Shown here piece after piece: positions 34,520 through 44,887 of a DNA stretch of 64,000 bases (position 1 is its first letter; the number at the start of each line of letters is the position of its first letter). The notes under the pieces were generated by a model. That model was given only the letters and a program-made list of their open reading frames with translations, had not been told where the DNA came from and ran no database searches. The translations under genes and the position numbers were made by a program. Source of the stretch: Nonomuraea typhae (GTDB lineage Bacteria > Actinomycetota > Actinomycetes > Streptosporangiales > Streptosporangiaceae); contig NZ_VRLV01000002.1 in assembly GCF_009760925.1 (NCBI RefSeq), positions 868,001 to 932,000 of the forward strand, read 5' to 3'.

Positions 34520-37500
34520 GCTGCCTGATGCCACGCGGCGACCGGGTTGCCGTACCACCGGGTCCGCGCGGGCAGCGCCTCGCCGCGCATCACCAGCGAG
34601 GCGGGGCCGATCGTGGTGTTGCTCCCGACCGAGGCCGCGGGCAGCACCACACCGTGCGGGCCGAGTGTGGAACCCTCAGCCAGTTCGACAGTATCGATGC
34701 TCATGACCCGATCGTGGAACAGGTGGGTCTGAAGCACGCAGCCGCGGTTGACCGAACTGCCGTCGCCGAGGGTGACCAGGTCGATTTCCGGCAGCCAATA
34801 CGTCTCGCACCAGACGCCGCGCCCGACCTTGGCGCCCAGGGCACGCAGCCAGGCGTTCAGCGCCGCCGTACCGAGCCAGGGGGTGGCGAACCAGGGGGCG
34901 GCCAGCACCTCGATGAAGTTGTCGGCCAGCTCGTTGCGCCAGACGAACGCGCTCCACAGCGGCCGGTCACCGGGCCGGATGCGGCCCATGAGCAGCCACT
35001 TGGCGGCGACGGCGACCGCGGCGGCGGTGAATCCGGCGAGGGCCAGCACGACGCCGCCGAGCAGCACGGCGGCGACCGGGTGGGCGTCGCGCGCGATGGT
35101 GATCAGCGCCATGACCACGAGCACCGCCAGCCCGGCCGTGGCGACGGCCGGGATCAGGCGCAGGGCCTCGACGAGCGCGCGGGCCACCTTGAAGCGCAGC
35201 GGCGGGTCATAGGTACGGCTGGCGTCCCCGCTCTGGGCGGTACGGCGGAGCTTGACCGGCGGCATGCCCAGGTAGGACGAGCCCGCCTTGGCCTTCTTGG
35301 GCGCCGCGGACAACACGCCGACCAGGCCGTCCTTGGGGACCTTGCGGCCCGGTGCGGTCATGCCGGAGTTGCCGACGAAGGCGCGCTTGCCGATGCGCAC
35401 CCGGTCGAGGCGCATCCAGCCGCCGGACAGTTCGTAGGGGGCGACCTTGGTGTCGTCGGCGAGGAAGGCGCCGTCGCCCACCTCGGTCATCGAGGGCAGC
35501 GCCAGCACCGTGGACAGCTCGGCGTCGCGGCCGACCTTCATGCCGAGCGCGCGCAGCCACAGCGGCGTGAGCGCGCTGGCGTACATCGGGAACAGCCAGA
35601 CCCTGGCCATGGCCATGAGGCGCTCGGTCGCCCACGCCTGCCAGGCGATGCGGCTGTGCACCGGGTGGCTGCCGGAGCGCAGGCCGATCGACAGCAGGCG
35701 GACGACCATGAGCAGCAGCAGCGCCAGGGAGACCATGGAGACGACGGTGGCGGCGACGATGCCCGCGGGCTCCAGGACGAGGTAGCCCGGCAGCGCGGCG
35801 GCCAGCGGGATGAGGCTGAAGGCCATCGCCGACACGCCGTAGACGACGCTCCAGCGGCGGTACCTGGGCGGCCGGGCCCCGGGGGTCGTCTTGCCCTTCC
35901 TGACGGCCGGCGCGCCGGCCCAGCGCTGCCCGGCCGGGACCACGCCGCTCACGGAGGAACCCGGAGCGATCTGCGCGTTCTTCCCGATCCTGGTGCCCGG
36001 CAGCACGATCGACCGGGCGCCGACCGTGGCGCCCGCGCCGATCTTGATCTCGCCCAGCCGGAAGAGATCACCATCCACCCAGTATCCCGACAAATCAACT
36101 TCTGGCTCGATCGCGGAGGCTTTGCCGAGCTTGAGCATGCCGGTGATCGGCGGCAGCGTGTGCAGGTCGGCGTCCTCGCCCACCTGCGCGCCCAGCGCCC
36201 GCGCGTAGTAGGTGATCCAGGGGGCCGACGCCAGCCCGCCCACGCCCAGACCGGCCGCGATCTGCTCGGCGAACCACACCCTCAGATGCGTGCCGCCGCC
36301 CCGCCGGTGAACGCCGGGCCGTACCTTCCGCAGGACGAGCCGGGCCGTGCCGGCGGCCAGCGCCAGGCGCCCGAACGGCGTCAGGAACAGCAGCGCGCCC
36401 GCCGCCACCCACCACCACGACAGCGCGAGCGCGCCCGTCAGGTTGCCGATCGCCAGCGCACCCACCACCCACGGCAGCGCGCGCACGCTCAGCAGCGGCA
36501 GCATGAGCGCGGCCTGCGCCAGCGCCGCCCGGCGCGGCATGGGCACGACCGTCCGCGCCGCAGCCTTCTGCCGGGGCGCCTTCTGCGCCTCGAGCCGGTC
36601 GGCCAGCGCGGCCAGCGTCGGGTGTTCGTACAGGTCGGCCACCGCCGCGGCCGGATAGCGCTCACGCAGCATCGAGACCAGCCTGGCCGCGGCGAGGCTG
36701 CCGCCGCCCGCGGTGAAGAAGTCCGCGTCGGGCCCGCTCACCCGCTCACCCAGCACGTCCTGCCAGCGCTCGGCCAGCCACGCCTGGACGCCGTCGAGCT
36801 CCCCGGCCTCCTCGTCGTCCTCCTGCTCCAGCGGCCAGGGCAGCGCGTTGCGGTCGATCTTCCCGGAGGTCCGGGTGGGCAGGTCGGCCACGATCGCCAG
36901 CCGCGGGACCAGCGCGGCGGGCAGCGTCTCCTGCAGCAGCTCCCGCGCCTGCCCCGTGTCGAGGTCGTCGCCCACGAGGTAGCCGACCAGCACCTGGTGC
37001 CCGGAGGCGGTGATCTTGACCGCGGCGGCGGCGCCGGTCACGCCCGGCAGCGCCTGCAGCGCGGCGTCCACCTCGCCCAGTTCGATGCGCCGGCCGCCCA
37101 GCTTGACCTGCTCGTCGGCGCGGCCGGCGAACAGCAGCCCGGCCGGCTCGGCGACCACCAGGTCACCGCTGCGGTAGGCGCGCTCCCAGCCCAGCGACTC
37201 CAGCGGCGCGTACTTCTCCCGGTCCTTGTTCTCGTCGAGGTACCGGGCCAGGCCCACGCCCCCGATGACCAGCTCGCCCGTCTCGCCCATGGCGACCGGG
37301 CGGCCGTCCTGCCCGACGACGGCCAGGTCCCAGCCGCGCAGCGGCAGCCCGATCCGCACCGGCTCCCCCTTGACCAGCGGCGCCGCGCAGGCCACGACGG
37401 TCGCCTCGGTGGGGCCGTAGGTGTTCCAGACCTCCCGGCCCGGGGTGCTCAGCCGATCGGCCAGCTCGGGCGGGCACGCCTCGCCGCCGAAGATCAGCAG

Positions 37501-38298
37501 CCGCACGCCGTCGAGCGTCTCGACCGGCCAGAGCGCGGCCAGCGTGGGCACCGTGGAGACGACCGTGATCTCGCGCTCGGCCAGCCAGGGCCCCAGGTCC
37601 ATGCCGGTGCGCACCAGCGCCCGCGGCGCCGGGACCAGACAGGCGCCGTTGGCCCAGGCCAGCCACATCTCCTCGCAGGAGGCGTCGAAGGCCACCGACA
37701 ACCCGGCCAGCACCCGGTCGCCGGGCCCGATCGGGCTGTCCTGCAGGAACAGCCCGGCCTCGGCGTCCACGAAGGCGGCGGCGCTGCGGTGGCTGACCGC
37801 CACGCCCTTGGGCTTGCCGGTGGAGCCGGAGGTGAAGATGATCCAGGCGTCGTCCTCGGGCCGCGGTGGCCGGGCCGCGGACGCGGGGGCCCGCCGTACC
37901 GTGAGGGCGTGCTCCGCGCCGATGACCACGGACGCGTCCGCCTCGCCGAAGACCAGCTCGGCCCGCTCGTCGGGGTCGTCGGCGTCCACCGGGACGTACG
38001 CGGCGCCCGCGGCCAGGACCGCCAGGATCGCGACGTACAGGTCGGCGCCGCCCGACGGGGCGCGCACCCCGACGCGCTCGCCGGGGCCGACCCCCAGGTC
38101 GCCGAGCCGGGCGGCCAGGTGGGCGACCTCCTTGGTCAGCCGGGCGTAGTCGAGGACGGTCGTGCCGTCGTCGATCGCGGCCGCGCCGGGATGGGATCTC
38201 GCGCTCTCGTGGAGGAGGTCGATCAGCGTCCGGGCCGGCGGAGCGGCGCTCTCGGACAGGAAGACGGCATCCTGCGGCATCACGGAATGGACTACCAA
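34516..38298 (-). CDS. Pls/PosA-like single-module NRPS with membrane-embedded acyltransferase-like domains
   Basis: 1260-residue protein in the architecture of epsilon-poly-L-lysine synthetase: an adenylation domain (residues about 25-490, core A3 FTSGSTGKPKGVAVSH near 153, A5 NTYGPTEATV, A8 YRSGDLV and ELGEVD, A10 SGKIDRN), a carrier domain with FFTAGGGSLAAARL (Ser near 533), then six membrane helices alternating with three left-handed-helix acyltransferase-like units (from about 650, 900 and 1150; e.g. GATVGARSIVLPGTRIGKNAQIAPGS). This is the terminal domain called NRPS_term_dom. Such enzymes join one amino acid iteratively. TTG start at 38298 follows GAGGTGA. Product unknown. Confidence 0.85.
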   Translation of the reverse strand: MVVHSVMPQDAVFLSESAAPPARTLIDLLHESARSHPGAAAIDDGTTVLDYARLTKEVAHLAARLGDLGVGPGERVGVRAPSGGADLYVAILAVLAAGAAYVPVDADDPDERAELVFGEADASVVIGAEHALTVRRAPASAARPPRPEDDAWIIFTSGSTGKPKGVAVSHRSAAAFVDAEAGLFLQDSPIGPGDRVLAGLSVAFDASCEEMWLAWANGACLVPAPRALVRTGMDLGPWLAEREITVVSTVPTLAALWPVETLDGVRLLIFGGEACPPELADRLSTPGREVWNTYGPTEATVVACAAPLVKGEPVRIGLPLRGWDLAVVGQDGRPVAMGETGELVIGGVGLARYLDENKDREKYAPLESLGWERAYRSGDLVVAEPAGLLFAGRADEQVKLGGRRIELGEVDAALQALPGVTGAAAAVKITASGHQVLVGYLVGDDLDTGQARELLQETLPAALVPRLAIVADLPTRTSGKIDRNALPWPLEQEDDEEAGELDGVQAWLAERWQDVLGERVSGPDADFFTAGGGSLAAARLVSMLRERYPAAAVADLYEHPTLAALADRLEAQKAPRQKAAARTVVPMPRRAALAQAALMLPLLSVRALPWVVGALAIGNLTGALALSWWWVAAGALLFLTPFGRLALAAGTARLVLRKVRPGVHRRGGGTHLRVWFAEQIAAGLGVGGLASAPWITYYARALGAQVGEDADLHTLPPITGMLKLGKASAIEPEVDLSGYWVDGDLFRLGEIKIGAGATVGARSIVLPGTRIGKNAQIAPGSSVSGVVPAGQRWAGAPAVRKGKTTPGARPPRYRRWSVVYGVSAMAFSLIPLAAALPGYLVLEPAGIVAATVVSMVSLALLLLMVVRLLSIGLRSGSHPVHSRIAWQAWATERLMAMARVWLFPMYASALTPLWLRALGMKVGRDAELSTVLALPSMTEVGDGAFLADDTKVAPYELSGGWMRLDRVRIGKRAFVGNSGMTAPGRKVPKDGLVGVLSAAPKKAKAGSSYLGMPPVKLRRTAQSGDASRTYDPPLRFKVARALVEALRLIPAVATAGLAVLVVMALITIARDAHPVAAVLLGGVVLALAGFTAAAVAVAAKWLLMGRIRPGDRPLWSAFVWRNELADNFIEVLAAPWFATPWLGTAALNAWLRALGAKVGRGVWCETYWLPEIDLVTLGDGSSVNRGCVLQTHLFHDRVMSIDTVELAEGSTLGPHGVVLPAASVGSNTTIGPASLVMRGEALPARTRWYGNPVAAWHQAA

Positions 38299-38570
38299 GG
38301 CTCACCTCATGCGTCGACGATGGCGGGCCCCGGATCATGACCTCACGCGCTCTTGTGGCGGGTCGCAGCCCGTGGCGGCGCTCCTCCCGCCGCCGAGCCT
38401 TCAACGATCCCAGATATCTCGGATATTTCCCAATCTGCTGGGCTTTTTGAATCTGCGCAGGTCAAACACTTGCCGGGAATCGAAAGATGCGCCGCCTCCG
38501 CAGCCGGGACGGCGTGAGGTTCCCTCTTGGGGCCGAGGAGGAGGGCTCCGGGGGTTCCTAGCGTCGAATC

Positions 38571-39413
38571 ATGCGACGTCATCCGCTTCTCGCCTACTTC
38601 GGGCTGGCCTACGCGATCAGCTGGATCGCCTGGCTCCCGTACCTCCTGTCGGCCGACGGCATCGGCGTGTTCGCCTACCGCGTGCCGTACTTACTCGGTG
38701 ACGGCCAGCTCACCGGCGTCCTGCCGGGCGCCTACCTGGGTCCCCTGACCGCCGCCTTCCTGGTGACGGCCGTGACCGAGGGCCGCCCCGGGCTGCGGGC
38801 CTGGCGGCGGCGCCTGCTCACCTGGCGGGTCGGCGGGCGCTGGTACCTCTTCGCGCTGGTCGGCTTCCCCGCCGTGTGCCTGCTCGGCACGCTGGTGCTC
38901 CCGGGGGCGCGGATGGTGCTCCCGCCCCCGGGCGTGTGGGTCACCTACGCCGTCATGCTCGTGCTGCAGTTCCTCACCACGGGCCTGGCCGAGGAACCCG
39001 GCTGGCGCGACTTCGCCCTCCCCCGGATCCAGGAGCGCCACGGCCCCCTGGGCGGCACCCTCATCCTGGGCGTGCTGTGGGCGGGCTGGCACCTGCCGCT
39101 GTTCCTGACCGCATGGGCCGGGCCGGTGACGCCCCTGTCCCTGGTGCTGTTCACCGTCCTGGCCGTCGTGCTGAGCATCATCTTCACCTGGGTGTTCAAC
39201 CGGGCCCGGCAGAGCCTGCCGCTGATCATGCTGCTGCACGGGACGTTCAACAACCTCTCGTCGGTGCTGGCGCCCGAGATGTTCCCCGGCATGGACCACC
39301 AGTGGAACTGGGGACCGGTCCTGGGCGCCGGCGCGCTGGCCGTCCTCATCGTGATCGCCACCAGAGGCCGCCTGGGCGCCCCCGCTCAGCCCGCGCAGGT
39401 CGCGCCCGCCTGA
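38571..39413 (+). CDS. CPBP family intramembrane metalloprotease
   Basis: Polytopic membrane protein of 280 residues of the CAAX-protease/bacteriocin-processing (ABI) family. The active-site motifs are present: EEPGWRDFALPRIQERHG (EEx3R), GVLWAGWHLPLF (FxxxH-like) and HGTFNN. About seven membrane helices. The family processes or protects against peptides at the membrane. Divergent from the Pls-like gene; overlaps the convergent TAP-type gene by 28 bases at the 3' end. Whether it serves the neighbouring peptide synthetase is open. Confidence 0.9.
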   Translation: MRRHPLLAYFGLAYAISWIAWLPYLLSADGIGVFAYRVPYLLGDGQLTGVLPGAYLGPLTAAFLVTAVTEGRPGLRAWRRRLLTWRVGGRWYLFALVGFPAVCLLGTLVLPGARMVLPPPGVWVTYAVMLVLQFLTTGLAEEPGWRDFALPRIQERHGPLGGTLILGVLWAGWHLPLFLTAWAGPVTPLSLVLFTVLAVVLSIIFTWVFNRARQSLPLIMLLHGTFNNLSSVLAPEMFPGMDHQWNWGPVLGAGALAVLIVIATRGRLGAPAQPAQVAPA

Positions 39414-40906
39414 GGCACCTTCCCGTCCAGCAGGTACGCGTCCACGATGCCCTTCACGCACTTGCTGCCGGACAGGTAGGCGCCGTGCCCCTCCCCCTCG
39501 TACGTCACGAGCGTGGCGGTCTTGAGCTGCTCGGTCAGCTTCGGCGCCCACTCGTACGGCGTGGCCGGGTCGCCCTTGCCCCCCACCACCACGATCGGGG
39601 CCGACCCGGTGGCGTCCACGTGCCTGGCCTCGTCACTGCCCGGCACCGGCCAGACCGAGCACAACGACCCGGCTCCGGCGCTGCCGAACATCGGCGAGAT
39701 CTTCAGCGCCGCCTCCTCGGTCTTCTTCAGCGTCGCCGCGTCGGGCCGCTCGGCCGTGTCCACGCAGGTGATCGCCGGGAAGCTGGTCATCTGGGTGGTG
39801 TACTTGCCGTCGGGCGAGCGCCCGGTGTAGGAGTCGGCCAGGTACATCAGCGCCGCGCCCTCGCCCTCCCTCATCGCCTGGTCCAGGGCGGACTCCAGGA
39901 ACGGCCAGCTCAGCGCCGAGTACAGCGCCGCGGCGACGCCGGTCGAGGCCAGGCCCTGCGTGAGATCGCGGTTGCCGACCTTCAGCGGCTTGACGACCAG
40001 GCGGTCCATGAGCTTGTCCACGTTCTTGTTCGCCGCCTCGACGTTCGCGCCCAGCGCGCAGCCCTCCTGCATGCACGCCTTCAGGAAGCTCTCGTACGCC
40101 TTCTGGAAGCCGGCCGTCTGGACCAGGGTGCGCTGCTCGAAGGTGACGGTCGGGTCCAGCGGCGCGTCCAGGAGCATCCGGCCCACGTTGCCGGGGAACT
40201 CGGTGGCGTACATGGCGCCGAGATGCGTGCCGTACGACATGCCGAGGTAGTTGAGCTTCGCGTCACCCACCGCCGCGCGGATGCGGTCCATGTCGCGGGC
40301 GGCGCTGACGGTGCCGATGTAGGGCAGGACCTTGCCGGAGTCCTGCTCGCACAGCTTCGCGAACTTCTTGTTGGCCTCGTCGAGGGCGATGCTGGTCCGC
40401 TCGTTGGCGGGCAGCGTGTTCAGCGAGGTGAACTCGTCCATCTCCTTGCCGTCGCCGCAGCGCACCCCGGAGCTGCGCTCCACGCCCCTGGGGTCGAAGC
40501 TGACCAGGTCGTAGCGGGTGTTGAGGGTGCCGAACGACTTGGCCGCCTGGGCCAGCCCGTCGACGCCCGAGCCGCCGGGCCCGCCGAAGTTGAAGACGAG
40601 CGAGCCGATGCGTTTGGCCTTGTCGGTCGCCGGGACGCGGATGAGCGCCAGGTCGATCGTCCCGCCGTCCGGTTTGCCGTAGTCGAGCGGTACGGCCAGC
40701 TTGCCGCACTGCTGACTGGCGTCCTCCTTGGCGGGCGGCGCGCCGCCGGGCCGCATGATGTCCGTGCACGCGCCCCAGGTGATCCCCGTCGCCGACGGCG
40801 CCCCGGAAGGCGCGGAAGGCGCGGATATCTCGCGTTGCTGGGTGGCCTCGGCACAGGACGTGGACAGCACGGTCAGCGTGACGGCGGCGGCCAGGACGAG
40901 GCGCAT
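39386..40906 (-). CDS. TAP-type alpha/beta hydrolase lipoprotein (tripeptidyl aminopeptidase-like)
   Basis: Secreted serine exopeptidase of 506 residues. Signal peptide with lipobox-like LSTSC at about residues 14-18. The hydrolase fold has the oxyanion loop FNFGGPGGSGVDG, nucleophile elbow LGMSYGTHLG (Ser about 222), the Asp in GGKGDPATPYEWA and His in YEGEGHGAYL, and the C-terminal TAP-like cap with paired Cys. These enzymes remove tripeptides from protein N-termini outside the cell in streptomycetes. Preceded by a strong hairpin (40966-41000) that separates it from aceE. Confidence 0.92.
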   Translation of the reverse strand: MRLVLAAAVTLTVLSTSCAEATQQREISAPSAPSGAPSATGITWGACTDIMRPGGAPPAKEDASQQCGKLAVPLDYGKPDGGTIDLALIRVPATDKAKRIGSLVFNFGGPGGSGVDGLAQAAKSFGTLNTRYDLVSFDPRGVERSSGVRCGDGKEMDEFTSLNTLPANERTSIALDEANKKFAKLCEQDSGKVLPYIGTVSAARDMDRIRAAVGDAKLNYLGMSYGTHLGAMYATEFPGNVGRMLLDAPLDPTVTFEQRTLVQTAGFQKAYESFLKACMQEGCALGANVEAANKNVDKLMDRLVVKPLKVGNRDLTQGLASTGVAAALYSALSWPFLESALDQAMREGEGAALMYLADSYTGRSPDGKYTTQMTSFPAITCVDTAERPDAATLKKTEEAALKISPMFGSAGAGSLCSVWPVPGSDEARHVDATGSAPIVVVGGKGDPATPYEWAPKLTEQLKTATLVTYEGEGHGAYLSGSKCVKGIVDAYLLDGKVPQAGATCAG

Positions 40907-40965
40907 AGACAGACCTTCCCCTCGAGTCTCAGGGGGAGGTAGTGCCCACAATACGCGACAAGGGC

Positions 40966-41000
40966 GAGGCGGCACGTACCCCTCCTGAACGTGCCGCCTC
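40966..41000. terminator. Hairpin between aceE end and the TAP-type gene
   Basis: GAGGCGGCACGT (40966-40977) pairs perfectly with ACGTGCCGCCTC (40989-41000), 12-bp stem and 11-base loop. It lies beyond the aceE terminator on the minus strand and may serve as a backup terminator. Confidence 0.6.
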
Positions 41001-41034
41001 ATCCTTCCTCACGAAGACACCGGCCGAATATGAC

Positions 41035-41067
41035 GGCGCTCCCGGGAAAAAACTTCCCGGGAGCGCC
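41035..41067 (-). terminator. aceE terminator hairpin
   Basis: GGCGCTCCCGGGAA pairs perfectly with TTCCCGGGAGCGCC, a 14-bp stem with a 5-base loop, beginning 11 bases after the aceE stop. One of the strongest hairpins in the window. Confidence 0.85.
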
Positions 41068-41078
41068 AACTCGGCGTG

Positions 41079-43826
41079 TCAGACGCCCATGGACTCGGCG
41101 TCGTTGCTCTCCGCGCCACCGGCCTCGGTGACGCCGTTCTTCAGGTGGTAGCGCGCGATCGCCTCGCGCAGCACCTCACCGTCGAGCTCGCCGCGCTTGA
41201 CGAGCCGGGTGAGCACGGCCAGCGTGATCGAGGCCGCGTCCACGTGGAAGTGGCGGCGCAGCGCCGAGCGCGTGTCGGACAGGCCGAACCCGTCGGTGCC
41301 CAGCGAGCTCCAGTCGCCCGGCACCCACTGCGCGATCTGGTCCGGCACCGCCTTCATGTAGTCGCTGACGCCCACGAACGGGCCCTGCGCGCCCGACAGC
41401 TTCTGCGTCACGTACGGCGCGCGCTGCTCGGCGTCGGGGTTGAGCAGGTTGTGCTCCTCGGCGGCCAGCGCGTCGCGGCGCAGCTCCGACCAGGAGGTGG
41501 CCGACCAGACGTCGGCCGACACGCCCCACTCCTCGGCCAGCAGGCGCTGGGCCTCCATGGCCCACGGCCCGGCCACGCCCGAGGCCAGGATGTTGGCCTT
41601 GGGCCCCTGCACCTGCGGCCCCTCGGCGAACTTGTACAGGCCCTTGAGCAGCCCCTCGACGTCGAGCCCGGCCGGCTCGGCGGGCTGGACGTACGGCTCG
41701 TTGTAGACGGTGAGGTAGTAGAAGATGTTCTCCTGCTCCTCGCCGTACATGCGGCGCAGGCCGTCCTTGACGATGTAGGCGGTCTCGTAGGCCCAGCTCG
41801 GGTCGTAGGAGACGGCCGCGGGGTTCGTCGAGGCGATGAGCGGCGTGTGGCCGTCCTCGTGCTGCAGGCCCTCGCCGTTCAGCGTGGTACGGCCGGCCGT
41901 GGCGCCCAGCAGGAAGCCGCGCGTCATCTGGTCGGCCATCTGCCACATCTGGTCGCCGGTGCGCTGCCAGCCGAACATCGAGTAGAAGATGTAGATCGGG
42001 ATCATGTGCTCGCCGTGCGTGGCGTACGACGTGCCGACCGCCGTGGCCGAGGCCATCGAACCGGCCTCGTTGATGCCCTCGTGCAGGATCTGGCCCTGCT
42101 CGGACTCCTTGTACGACAGCAGCAGTTCCCGGTCGACGGCCTCGTAGGTCTGGCCGTGCGGGTTGTAGATCTTGGCGCTCGGGAACATCGCGTCCATGCC
42201 GAACGTGCGCGCCTCGTCGGGGATGATCGGCACGAACCGCTTGCCGATCTCCTTGTCCCGGATGAGGTCCTTGAGCAGGCGGACGAAGGCCATCGTGGTG
42301 GCCACCTGCTGCTTGCCCGAGCCCTTGGAGAACTGCGTGTAGACCTCGTCGCCGGGCAGCTTGAGCGCCTTGGCGCGGACCACGCGCTTGGGCAGCACGC
42401 CGCCGAGCGCCGCGCGGCGCTCCTTCATGTACTCGATCTCCGGGTCGTTCTCACCCGGGTGGAAGTACGGCGGCAGGTCGCCTTCCAGGGCCGAGTCCGG
42501 AATCGGCAGGTAGAGCCGGTCGCGGAACTCCTTGAGCTCGGCCTTGGTCATCTTCTTCATCTGGTGCGTGGCGTTGCGCGCCTCGAAGTCCTTGCCCAGG
42601 GTCCAGCCCTTGATGGTCTGGGCCAGGATGACCGTCGGCTGGCCGACGTGCTCGCGGGCCGCCTTGAAGGCCGCGTAGACCTTGCGATAGTCGTGGCCGC
42701 CGCGCGACAGCTTGCGGATGTCGTCGTCGGTGAGGTGCTCGACCATCTTGCGCAGGCGCGGGTCGCCGGCGAAGAAGTGCTCGCGGATGTACTCGCCGGA
42801 CTCGACGGAGTAGGTCTGGAACTGGCCGTCGGGCGTGGTGTTCATCTGGTTGACCAGCACGCCGTCGACGTCGGCGGCCAGCAGCGGGTCCCAGTCACGG
42901 CCCCAGACGACCTTGATGACGTTCCAGCCGGCGCCGCGGAAGTACGACTCCAGCTCCTGGATGATCTTGCCGTTGCCGCGGACCGGGCCGTCGAGGCGCT
43001 GCAGGTTGCAGTTGATGACGAACGTGAGGTTGTCGAGCTCCTCACGGGCGGCCAGGCCGATCGCGCCCAGCGACTCCGGCTCGTCCATCTCGCCGTCGCC
43101 GAGGAAGGCCCACACGTGGCTGCGGCTGGTGTCCTTGAGCTGGCGGTTGAGCAGGTAGCGGTTGAACCGCGCCTGGTAGATCGCGCTGATCGGGCCCAGG
43201 CCCATGGAGACCGTGGGGAACTCCCAGAAGTCCGGCATGAGGCGCGGGTGCGGGTAGGAGGGCAGGCCGTGGAAGCCGTGGCTCAGCTCCTGGCGGAAGG
43301 CGTCGAGCTGGGCCTCGTTGAGGCGGCCCTCCAGGAAGGCGCGGGCGTAGATGCCGGGCGCGGCGTGACCCTGGAAGAAGACCTGGTCGCCGGACTCGCC
43401 GTGGTCCTTGCCGCGGAAGAAGTGGTTGAAGCCGACCTCGTACAGCGATGCGGCCGAGGCGTAGGTGGCGATGTGACCGCCCACGTTGGTGCGCGCGTTG
43501 GCGCGGGAGACCATGACCGCGGCGTTCCACCGGATGTACGCGCGGATGCGCCGCTCGACGTGCTCGTCGCCGGGGAACCAGGGTTCGCGCTCCGGCGGGA
43601 TGGTGTTGATGTAGTCGGTGCTGCGCAGGCCCGGCACGCCGACCTGGTGTTCGCGGGCCCTTTCCAGCATGCGGAGCATCAGGTAGCGGGCGCGCGTGCG
43701 GCCCTCCGTCTTCACGACGTTGTCGAGCGACTCGAGCCACTCGTTGGTCTCGCTGGGGTCGACATCAGGCAGCTGGCTGGGTAGGCCGTCGCTGATGATC
43801 GAGAAACGCTGGCGTCCGGAAGCCAC
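41079..43826 (-). CDS. aceE: Pyruvate dehydrogenase E1 component, homodimeric type
   Basis: Thiamine-diphosphate enzyme that decarboxylates pyruvate and passes acetyl to the E2 lipoyl domain. The 915-residue length is that of the single-chain AceE. Landmarks: [22 protein letters not shown] near residue 60, the ThDP/Mg motif [12 protein letters not shown] followed by [20 protein letters not shown] at about 240-275, and the C-terminal [22 protein letters not shown] transketolase-C domain. GTG start with GGAAGGCGAG upstream. Monocistronic here; promoter proposed at 43989-44016, terminator at 41035. Confidence 0.96.
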   Translation of the reverse strand: MASGRQRFSIISDGLPSQLPDVDPSETNEWLESLDNVVKTEGRTRARYLMLRMLERAREHQVGVPGLRSTDYINTIPPEREPWFPGDEHVERRIRAYIRWNAAVMVSRANARTNVGGHIATYASAASLYEVGFNHFFRGKDHGESGDQVFFQGHAAPGIYARAFLEGRLNEAQLDAFRQELSHGFHGLPSYPHPRLMPDFWEFPTVSMGLGPISAIYQARFNRYLLNRQLKDTSRSHVWAFLGDGEMDEPESLGAIGLAAREELDNLTFVINCNLQRLDGPVRGNGKIIQELESYFRGAGWNVIKVVWGRDWDPLLAADVDGVLVNQMNTTPDGQFQTYSVESGEYIREHFFAGDPRLRKMVEHLTDDDIRKLSRGGHDYRKVYAAFKAAREHVGQPTVILAQTIKGWTLGKDFEARNATHQMKKMTKAELKEFRDRLYLPIPDSALEGDLPPYFHPGENDPEIEYMKERRAALGGVLPKRVVRAKALKLPGDEVYTQFSKGSGKQQVATTMAFVRLLKDLIRDKEIGKRFVPIIPDEARTFGMDAMFPSAKIYNPHGQTYEAVDRELLLSYKESEQGQILHEGINEAGSMASATAVGTSYATHGEHMIPIYIFYSMFGWQRTGDQMWQMADQMTRGFLLGATAGRTTLNGEGLQHEDGHTPLIASTNPAAVSYDPSWAYETAYIVKDGLRRMYGEEQENIFYYLTVYNEPYVQPAEPAGLDVEGLLKGLYKFAEGPQVQGPKANILASGVAGPWAMEAQRLLAEEWGVSADVWSATSWSELRRDALAAEEHNLLNPDAEQRAPYVTQKLSGAQGPFVGVSDYMKAVPDQIAQWVPGDWSSLGTDGFGLSDTRSALRRHFHVDAASITLAVLTRLVKRGELDGEVLREAIARYHLKNGVTEAGGAESNDAESMGV

Positions 43827-44287
43827 TGGGTCTCGCCTTCCGAGGTCTGATGTCTGGTCGTGGGTCGTCTTCCATCCTGGAGGCTTGCCGTAGAAAGTGC
43901 ATCTCTACTGACGAGTAACCAGGACATCCCTGCTGGCAGGGCCCTGAGAGGTGGCCTAGACCACCGATGGTAGGACGAATCGCCACTTAGGTTACATCGG
44001 CCCAGCAATTTAACAAGACCAGAAAACCTACGAGATTTCCCGATATGGCGGGAGGTGGACCCCGGCGGCGCGGCTCCGCGATCGGCGCCCGCCGGTGCGG
44101 CGAGGGGCGGTGGCGGCGGCTTCGCCGTAAACCGGGGTTCGACCTGGGAATGGACGGGTCCCCGGTAATAGATCAAAAGCGGTTGATCATGAAATTGGTA
44201 ACGTTTGGGTCAGGATTGAGGCTCGTCCCTCCGGGGTGGGCAATACCCCTCTTTCCCAAGCGCGCCTGCCGTACCAATGTGAGAGGT
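43827..44287. other. Intergenic region before aceE and DUF1918
   Basis: About 460 bases with no convincing gene. The aceE half contains a proposed promoter (43989-44016), giving an untranslated leader of roughly 155 bases with two small hairpins (CCCTG-N4-CAGGG near 43928 and GGTGG-N6-CCACC near 43953). The right half (44050-44150) is plain GC-rich sequence. I do not see a known riboswitch. Confidence 0.5.
43989..44016 (-). promoter_or_regulatory. Candidate aceE promoter
   Basis: On the minus strand TTGTTA (44016-44011) and TAACCT (43994-43989) are 16 bases apart, an AT-rich island about 160 bases before the aceE start. Sequence-only prediction. Confidence 0.4.
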
Positions 44288-44470
44288 ATGAACGCGACGG
44301 TAGGCGACCGGCTCCTTCTGCACGGCAACACCGTTGGCCAAAAGGACCGGCAAGGCGAGATCATCGAGGTCCGCGGCAACGACGGCGGGCCACCGTACAT
44401 CGTACGATTCGAGGACGGGCACGAGGGGCTGGTGTTTCCCGGACCTGATGCGGTCGTTGTGCCTCAGTAG
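44288..44470 (+). CDS. DUF1918 domain protein
   Basis: 60-residue SH3-like small protein. The family pattern GDRLLLHGNTVGQKDRQGEI, EVRGNDGGPPYIVRF and GHEGLVFPGPDAVVV is complete. DUF1918 proteins are common in actinobacteria and of unknown function. ATG 44288 follows GAGAGGT. Same strand as yjbQ, which starts 10 bases after its stop, so probably one operon. Confidence 0.9.
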   Translation: MNATVGDRLLLHGNTVGQKDRQGEIIEVRGNDGGPPYIVRFEDGHEGLVFPGPDAVVVPQ

Positions 44471-44479
44471 GATTTCCCT

Positions 44480-44887
44480 GTGGAATCCCAGATCATCTCG
44501 CTGACCACCGGGTCGCGCGAGACGGTGCACGACATCACCCCGCAGTGCGCGGAGTTCGTGCGCGAGCAGGGCGGCGACGGCCTCTTGCACGTCTTCGTCC
44601 CGCACGCCACGGCCGGCGTGGCGCTGATCGAGCTCGGCGCGGGCAGCGACGACGACCTGCTGTCCGCCCTGGCCGACCTGCTGCCCGCCGACGACCGCTG
44701 GCGGCACGCGCACGGCACGCGCGGCCACGGCAGATCGCATGTCATGCCCGCGCTGATTCCGCCCTACGCGACGGTGCCCGTCCTCGGGGGACGGCTCGCG
44801 CTGGGCACCTGGCAATCGATATCAATCGTTGACCTGAACGTCGACAACCGTGAACGCCGGGTTCGTCTGTCGTTTTTGTCGGGTTGA
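44480..44887 (+). CDS. YjbQ family protein (UPF0047)
   Basis: 135-residue beta-barrel protein. Conserved motifs are LLHVFVPHATAGVALIE (HxTAG-type) and HGTRGHGRSHVMPALIPP, followed by GTWQSISIVDLN near the end. Members can act as a thiamine phosphate synthase substitute in vitro; the physiological role is uncertain. GTG start, 10 bases after the DUF1918 gene. Confidence 0.92.
   Translation: MESQIISLTTGSRETVHDITPQCAEFVREQGGDGLLHVFVPHATAGVALIELGAGSDDDLLSALADLLPADDRWRHAHGTRGHGRSHVMPALIPPYATVPVLGGRLALGTWQSISIVDLNVDNRERRVRLSFLSG

Noticed and set aside
44230..44260. CsoR-like tract CAATACCCCTC before DUF1918
   Set aside because: Only one half-site; no GGGTAT partner at the 6-5-6 spacing.
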